A DNA stretch of 10,322 nt from an uncultured Anaerovibrio sp. (GTDB taxonomy: Bacteria > Bacillota > Negativicutes > Selenomonadales > Selenomonadaceae). The notes beneath the pieces were generated by a model. The model saw only the letters and a list, made by a program, of their open reading frames with translations. It made no database searches and had not been told where the DNA came from. Positions 6,411-10,322 of the stretch are shown one piece after another. Each line of letters opens with the position of its first letter. The first letter of the stretch is position 1. The DNA lies in NCBI GenBank assembly GCA_902785445.1, contig CACZYN010000042.1, positions 1 through 10,322 on the forward strand. Direction: 5' to 3'. The position numbers were made by a program, and so were the translations under genes.

Positions 6411-6455
6411 CTCATCCGCCCCCTGCGGGGGCACCTTCCCCAGAGGGGAAGGCAT
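6411..6455. repeat. Double-hairpin repeat, copy B (upstream of smpB)
   Basis: Same layout and orientation as copy A: GCCCCC-TGC-GGGGGC (6418-6432), then CCTTCCCC-AGA-GGGGAAGG (6434-6452). The second stem differs from copy A by a C-to-T on one arm matched by a G-to-A on the other, and the first stem is lengthened on both arms, so pairing is kept. Its edge, read on the minus strand as GGATGAGGT, supplies the only good Shine-Dalgarno for smpB. The rest of the rnr-smpB gap (6456-6520) holds one small hairpin, GGAGC-TAT-GCTCC at 6490-6502. Confidence 0.8.
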
Positions 6456-6520
6456 AACTCATTCATATAGAAACTACATTACCACCGACGGAGCTATGCT
6501 CCTAATCCTTTAGGTAGGCA

Positions 6521-8833
6521 TCATATCTCAGCTATAATGTCTGGCTTGCGACGCTTTTTGCCCTTGTGGTCGTGTTTATTTTTCTTGTTCATCTTGGTTT
6601 TCTTAATCTTCTTTATGACCTTTTGGCTCTTTTCCTTGGAGGCAGCCTTGGCTTTCTTGCCTTCCTTATCCCGGCGACTAGTCTTAGTTTTTTCTTTGCT
6701 GGATTTTCCCTTGCGGGATTTTTTATCCTCCTTGGAGCCTTTTTCCTTACCCTTGCGGTCGGAAGAATTAGCCATATGCAGGGCCCGTGGATCACAATTA
6801 TCCTTCACCACGAAATCCAAGGCTTTTTCCTCGATGCTGGCCCGTACCAGCACCACTTCCACCGTATCACCCAGCTGATATACCCGATGATGATGGTTGC
6901 CCTCCAAAGCGTAGCGGGACTCGATATAATCATAATAATCGTCCTTGAGCGTGGTGAGATGCACCAGGCCCTCTACACCGTTGTCCAGTTCCACAAAGAA
7001 GCCAAAGCCGGTCACACTGCTGATAATACCTTCAAAGGTATCCCCCACAAACTGGGTCATGTATTCCACCTTCTTCAAATCGGTGGTATCCCGCTCCGCA
7101 GACACAGCAATCCGCTCCCGCTTCGAGGCATGCTCTGCCATTTCCGGCAATTTTTCCAGCAATTTTTCCCGCCGGTTCTTAGGAATGGAACCCGTAGGAA
7201 AGCTCTCCCGCAGGAGCCGATGGACAATCAGGTCCGGATACCGGCGAATCGGGGAGGTAAAATGCGTATAAAACTCCGCTGCCAGGCCAAAATGGCCCAG
7301 ATTCTCCGCTGCATAGCGGGCTTGCTGCATGGACCGCAGGGATACGGTACTGAGAATCCGCTCCTCCGGCCGACCAGCAATCTTTTCCAAGGCAATCTGC
7401 AATTCCTTCGGGCGTACTTTTCCTTCAGCAGAGGACCGCACATGCAGACCGAAGGTATTCATCAATTTATTCAGGGCCTCTATCTTCGTTGGCTCCGGTT
7501 GCTCATGAACCCGGTACATAAACGGCTGCTTACGGCGACACATATGCTCTGCCACCGTTTCATTAGCCGCCAGCATACACTGCTCCACAATGGATTCCCC
7601 TAAGTTGCCAACCCGTTTCTTCAGACCTACTGCCCGACCCTTTTCATCCAGTTTAACCTTGATTTCCGGAATTTCAAAATTAATGGATCCCCGACGATGG
7701 CGATGCTTATACATAGCATTGCGAACTTCTTCCAGGGTATAGAGCATTGGCAATATATCCTCGTTATCCCGGCAAAAATCCTTGTCCCGCTCCACCAGAA
7801 TCTTATTCACCAAGGTATAGGTCAACCGGCGATATACATGAACCACCACCGGCAAAATTTTATATTTTTTTACTTCACCTTCAGGGCTTATTTCCATTTC
7901 ACAGGCCATGGAGAGGCGGTCCACTCCGGCATTGAGGCTGCAAATGCCATTGGAAAGCTCCTTGGGCAGCATTGGTACCACCCGATCCACCAGGTACACA
8001 CTGGTGCCCCGGGCCTGAGCCTCGATATCCAATGGTTCATTTTCCCGCACATACCAGCTAACATCGGCGATATACACGCCTAAGAAGAAGCTGCCATCCG
8101 GGCGTTTTTCCACATATACACCATCATCCAAATCCTTGGCATCTTCACCGTCAATGGTGACAATTTTCAGATGCCGGCGATCCTCCCGGCCATTTACTCC
8201 AATGTGCTCCTCGGCCTTGATGGTTTGCTCCACGGCATTAGCCGCCTGCTGCACCACAGCAGGAAACTCCTCCGCCAAATCGTACTGACGCATGATGGAT
8301 AAAATATCCACTCCTGGAGCCCCGGCTTTACCCAAAACCTCCACTACAGTTCCCTCAGCCTTCAAGCCGTTCTCCGGCCATTGGGTGATTTCCACCACCA
8401 CCTTGTCTCCAGTGGCAGCTCCCAGAAACTTCCCGGCAGGAATATAGATATCCTCTTTAATCCGGGTATCATCCGGGGATACAAAGCCAAAATTTCGGCT
8501 GGCGGCGAAAATCCCCACGATTTTACTGTTGGCCCGCTCCAGTATTTTATAAACCTCTCCCTCCCGGGCCCGGCCTGGGGTTACTTGAGTCTGAGGCAGC
8601 AGGCGAACCTGGACTTTATCCCCGTTCATGGCGGTATTCAGCCCGGATTTCAGGATGAAAATATCATCTTCATTTTTCTGCATACCCTCTGGCGCCACAA
8701 AGCCAAAGCCCCGGCTGGACAAGGATAAAATACCAGTGACGAGCTCACTGGCATCCACATCTTTTATCAGCGATTTTCTGAGTGATTTCTTATAATTCTT
8801 TTCTATTTTCTTATGTTGTTTCGTTCGTTTCAT
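6521..8833 (-). CDS. rnr: Ribonuclease R, 770 aa
   Basis: RNase R is a processive 3'-to-5' exoribonuclease of the RNase II family. It degrades structured RNA and, with tmRNA-SmpB, non-stop mRNAs. Domains in order: a basic N-terminus (1-25); cold-shock domain 1 about 31-88 (RGFGFV 41-46); cold-shock domain 2 about 104-165 (RNFGFVS 113-119); the RNB catalytic domain about 218-540; S1 about 594-676; and a very Lys-rich tail (691-764). The metal-binding set DGEDAKDLDD gives D228, D234, D236 and D237, which align with the RNase II D201/D207/D209/D210 set. HFTSPIRRYPDLIVHR (524-539) holds the conserved active-site arginine. Length is usual for the family. The start at 8833 follows the esterase stop by 18 bp, with AAAGG about 10 nt upstream, inside a small hairpin. 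The gene is co-directional with est and smpB and probably in one operon with them. Confidence 0.97.
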   Translation of the reverse strand: MKRTKQHKKIEKNYKKSLRKSLIKDVDASELVTGILSLSSRGFGFVAPEGMQKNEDDIFILKSGLNTAMNGDKVQVRLLPQTQVTPGRAREGEVYKILERANSKIVGIFAASRNFGFVSPDDTRIKEDIYIPAGKFLGAATGDKVVVEITQWPENGLKAEGTVVEVLGKAGAPGVDILSIMRQYDLAEEFPAVVQQAANAVEQTIKAEEHIGVNGREDRRHLKIVTIDGEDAKDLDDGVYVEKRPDGSFFLGVYIADVSWYVRENEPLDIEAQARGTSVYLVDRVVPMLPKELSNGICSLNAGVDRLSMACEMEISPEGEVKKYKILPVVVHVYRRLTYTLVNKILVERDKDFCRDNEDILPMLYTLEEVRNAMYKHRHRRGSINFEIPEIKVKLDEKGRAVGLKKRVGNLGESIVEQCMLAANETVAEHMCRRKQPFMYRVHEQPEPTKIEALNKLMNTFGLHVRSSAEGKVRPKELQIALEKIAGRPEERILSTVSLRSMQQARYAAENLGHFGLAAEFYTHFTSPIRRYPDLIVHRLLRESFPTGSIPKNRREKLLEKLPEMAEHASKRERIAVSAERDTTDLKKVEYMTQFVGDTFEGIISSVTGFGFFVELDNGVEGLVHLTTLKDDYYDYIESRYALEGNHHHRVYQLGDTVEVVLVRASIEEKALDFVVKDNCDPRALHMANSSDRKGKEKGSKEDKKSRKGKSSKEKTKTSRRDKEGKKAKAASKEKSQKVIKKIKKTKMNKKNKHDHKGKKRRKPDIIAEI

Positions 8834-8848
8834 AAAGGTAAAACCTTT
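8834..8848 (-). promoter_or_regulatory. Hairpin holding the rnr ribosome binding site
   Basis: Just upstream of the rnr ATG the minus strand reads AAAGG-TTTTA-CCTTT, then ATG. The AAAGG is the only Shine-Dalgarno candidate, and it forms one arm of the stem, whose other arm abuts the start codon. With only two G-C pairs the stem is weak, so any masking of the site would be slight and temperature-sensitive at most. Confidence 0.4.
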
Positions 8849-8851
8849 CTG

Positions 8852-9595
8852 CTATTTATATTTATCTAAAAAATTTCCCACCACATGGAAGGCCTTATCC
8901 CGCTCACAGCCAATGGTAATTAAATGCCCGGACTCCTCCAGCCACACCAGTTCCTTTTCGTAGCTGCCAGTCCGGTCATAAATGTGCTGGGCACTCCGAT
9001 CCCGTACCGTATGGTCGTTATGACTTTGCATAACCAACAGAGGACATTTTATCCGAGGCAGCTCCTGCTTTCCTTTGTCGATGAGCTTTAACAGCTCATG
9101 AATGGACATCATAGGATATTCCCCATAGGACGCGTTGCATTCCGGGGGAATATCCGTATACATCCGTCGTTTTTTCGGCCAGAACTTATTTTGACATAAT
9201 TCCTTCGGTGGCAACCGATACAGCTGCTTATCCTCATGAATATAAATTGGCGTAGCCAAAGAACAACAGGAATTTACCTTGACATCAGCCGCCAATAAAA
9301 GTCCCAGCAATCCTCCCATTGACTGACCTACCACGGAAATTTTCTCACAGCAACCCGTGAGCAGGGAATAGCCATCGCATACCGAGGAATACCAATCCTC
9401 GCCGGACATATGGGACATATCCATAGGAGTGGTACCATGACCCGCCAACCGCATGCACAGCACGGTATAACCCTGGGCATGCAAATATTGCCCCAAGAGC
9501 AACATTTCTCCTGGAATGCCCGTAAAACCATGTATTAAAAGTACCCCATGCGGGCCTCCCGGCAAAAAAAACGGTTCGCCACCACGGATTATCAT
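8852..9595 (-). CDS. Alpha/beta-hydrolase carboxylesterase (Est/YvaK-like), 247 aa
   Basis: This is a cytoplasmic serine hydrolase of the carboxylesterase/monoacylglycerol-lipase type. It has the oxyanion motif HGFTG (22-26), the nucleophile elbow GQSMGG with Ser92 (90-95), a likely acid Asp194 (SHNDHTV) and a likely catalytic His224 (ESGHLI). No signal peptide is visible. Its place between secG and rnr matches that of yvaK in Bacillus; why an esterase sits in this operon is not known to me. I start at the ATG at 9595: AGGAGG (9605-9610) lies 9 nt upstream, while the longer frame to a GTG at 9628 would translate through that site and a hairpin. The native substrate cannot be told from sequence; short-chain esters are a guess from the family. 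Confidence 0.92.
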   Translation of the reverse strand: MIIRGGEPFFLPGGPHGVLLIHGFTGIPGEMLLLGQYLHAQGYTVLCMRLAGHGTTPMDMSHMSGEDWYSSVCDGYSLLTGCCEKISVVGQSMGGLLGLLLAADVKVNSCCSLATPIYIHEDKQLYRLPPKELCQNKFWPKKRRMYTDIPPECNASYGEYPMMSIHELLKLIDKGKQELPRIKCPLLVMQSHNDHTVRDRSAQHIYDRTGSYEKELVWLEESGHLITIGCERDKAFHVVGNFLDKYK

Positions 9596-9610
9596 CGGGA
9601 TTATCCTCCT

Positions 9611-9661
9611 AAAATAAAAAGCGTCCACTACCTCGGATAAATCAGGGATAGAGAACGCTTT
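9611..9661 (-). terminator. Terminator-like hairpin between secG and the esterase gene
   Basis: On the minus strand AAAGCGTTCTCTATCCC pairs with GAGGTAGTGGACGCTTT (17 positions; two mismatches and two G-U pairs) around a 10-nt loop, and TTTATTTT follows. It begins 10 bp past the secG stop. The T-rich tail runs straight into the AGGAGG of the esterase (9605-9610). It could end secG transcripts, attenuate downstream expression, or protect a processed 3' end. I see no convincing promoter between it and the esterase start. Confidence 0.6.
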
Positions 9662-9671
9662 AAAGTTTCCA

Positions 9672-9896
9672 TTACATGGTCATCTTTGCAATAAACAAAG
9701 TAACCACCGCAAAGAGTATTGCAAAAACAACAGTGACACGAGCCAACAGGGCATCCATACCCCGGGCGCTGCTGCTGAACACGGTATCATTACCGCCGCC
9801 CAAGCCCATACCGGCGGACTTAGGAGACTGGGCCAGTACTGAACCAATCAGAACAATAGCCACCAATGCGTCTATTACCATCAAAACCGTAAGCAC
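9672..9896 (-). CDS. secG: Preprotein translocase subunit SecG, 74 aa
   Basis: SecG is the small membrane subunit of the SecYEG translocon and aids SecA-driven export. Two hydrophobic segments (about 4-22 and 52-70) flank the conserved loop with AQSPKSAGMGLGGG (22-35) and ARGMDALLARVT (44-55), the family hallmark. Size and layout are normal. Translation starts at a GTG at 9896: AGGAGG (9905-9910) is 8 nt upstream, a good distance, whereas the first in-frame ATG (9881) is too far away. Next downstream is the esterase, as in other Firmicutes. Confidence 0.94.
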   Translation of the reverse strand: MLTVLMVIDALVAIVLIGSVLAQSPKSAGMGLGGGNDTVFSSSARGMDALLARVTVVFAILFAVVTLFIAKMTM

Positions 9897-9931
9897 TATA
9901 CGGACCTCCTATCCCATTCATAGTATATTGT

Positions 9932-9960
9932 ATCATAACACAAAACATTAAGGAATACAA
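9932..9960 (-). promoter_or_regulatory. Possible promoter of secG and the downstream cluster
   Basis: On the minus strand TTGTAT (9955-9960), a 17-nt spacer and TATGAT (9932-9937) lie in the 73-bp gap between pyk and secG. Transcription would start near 9925, 29 nt before the GTG. I see no terminator between pyk and this site, so read-through from pyk is also possible. Confidence 0.45.
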
Positions 9961-9969
9961 GGGCACCTA

Positions 9970-10322
9970 TCAATCAATGGTTCTTATCTGGATTTTGTTG
10001 GTATTGTTGCCCTTACTCATGGTAATACCAGAAGTAACCACTGCGATATCACCCTTTTCCACGAGACCGGAACGAAGGGCCGCCGCAATAGAGGCACCAG
10101 TGCGATCTGGTTCGTCATCCCAAATACGGCCATTTACCAGCTGCACACCCCAGCGGAGATTCAGCTGACGGGCCACCTTGGAGGTGGTAGCGTAGGCAAT
10201 GATTGTGGCCTGTGGACGGTATTTGGACACCATCTGGGTGGGAAAGCCTGTATCCGTAGGGGTGATGATGGCAGTGGCATCCAACCCATAGGCCAGATGC
10301 ACCGTGGAGTGCGCCATCGCAT
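9970..10322 (-). CDS. pyk: Pyruvate kinase, C-terminal part, 5' end outside the window
   Basis: Pyruvate kinase makes pyruvate and ATP from phosphoenolpyruvate and ADP. Only the last 117 or so residues are present, and they match the C-terminal allosteric domain: AHSTVHLAYGLDATAIITPT, the MVSKYRPQATIIAYA strand-helix stretch, LNLRWGV, and the near-terminal GDIAVVTSG. The frame is open to the window edge, so the Met at 10317 is internal, not a start. The protein stops at RTID, with no extra PEP-utilising domain of the kind fused to the Bacillus enzyme. It lies 73 bp upstream of secG on the same strand. Confidence 0.93.
   Translation of the reverse strand, partial: AMAHSTVHLAYGLDATAIITPTDTGFPTQMVSKYRPQATIIAYATTSKVARQLNLRWGVQLVNGRIWDDEPDRTGASIAAALRSGLVEKGDIAVVTSGITMSKGNNTNKIQIRTID

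Noticed and set aside
6566..7603. 345-codon open frame on the + strand inside rnr
   Set aside because: It is antisense to the Lys-rich tail, S1 and catalytic regions of RNase R. The hydrophobic Leu/Phe-rich start is what lysine codons give when read in reverse. No start signal or family motif is seen.

Overview
All nine genes supported in this window lie on the minus strand, so gene order is best read from the right edge to the left. The core from about 10322 down to 3100 is a housekeeping block of a Firmicute. It holds the pyruvate kinase 3' end, secG, a carboxylesterase, rnr, smpB, a 6-phosphofructokinase-family gene and a methyl-accepting chemotaxis protein. The order secG-esterase-rnr-smpB matches a conserved Firmicutes arrangement known from Bacillus (secG-yvaK-rnr-smpB). 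The style of the chemoreceptor, SecG and the other proteins makes me lean to the Negativicutes (Selenomonas/Anaerovibrio-like). That is a family-style judgement from memory, not a search result.

Layout, right to left: pyk C-terminal end (9970-10322, cut by the window); secG with a GTG start and its own promoter candidate; a long hairpin whose U-tract runs into the esterase Shine-Dalgarno; the esterase; rnr, 18 bp further on; smpB, bracketed by two copies of a double-hairpin repeat; a PfkA-family protein with altered catalytic residues; a transmembrane chemoreceptor; a hairpin terminator. Then comes a visibly more AT-rich segment (1-3060) with an AlbA_2/GHKL-type putative regulator and a 5'-complete, 3'-truncated DltA-like amino-acid-activating enzyme. 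Each of these two has its own promoter, and they are separated by a second hairpin nearly identical in sequence to the first.

How they fit together: SecG serves the Sec translocon; RNase R and SmpB act together in trans-translation and RNA quality control; pyruvate kinase and the PfkA-like protein belong to glycolysis. The two AT-rich genes look like accessory cargo next to this core. The points most worth a second look are the PfkA paralogue with Asp-to-Ser and Asp-to-Glu changes at positions that bind Mg2+ and catalyse; a run of nine G in the spacer of the DltA-like gene's promoter, which could give phase variation; the DltA-like pocket with Ala where DltA has the chirality-selecting Cys; and the covarying double-hairpin repeats around smpB. 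I saw no CRISPR array, tRNA, rRNA, transposase or complete new multigene system. No gene-free stretch exceeds 300 bases: the longest, 1224-1496, holds a promoter, a G-tract, an inverted repeat and a terminator.
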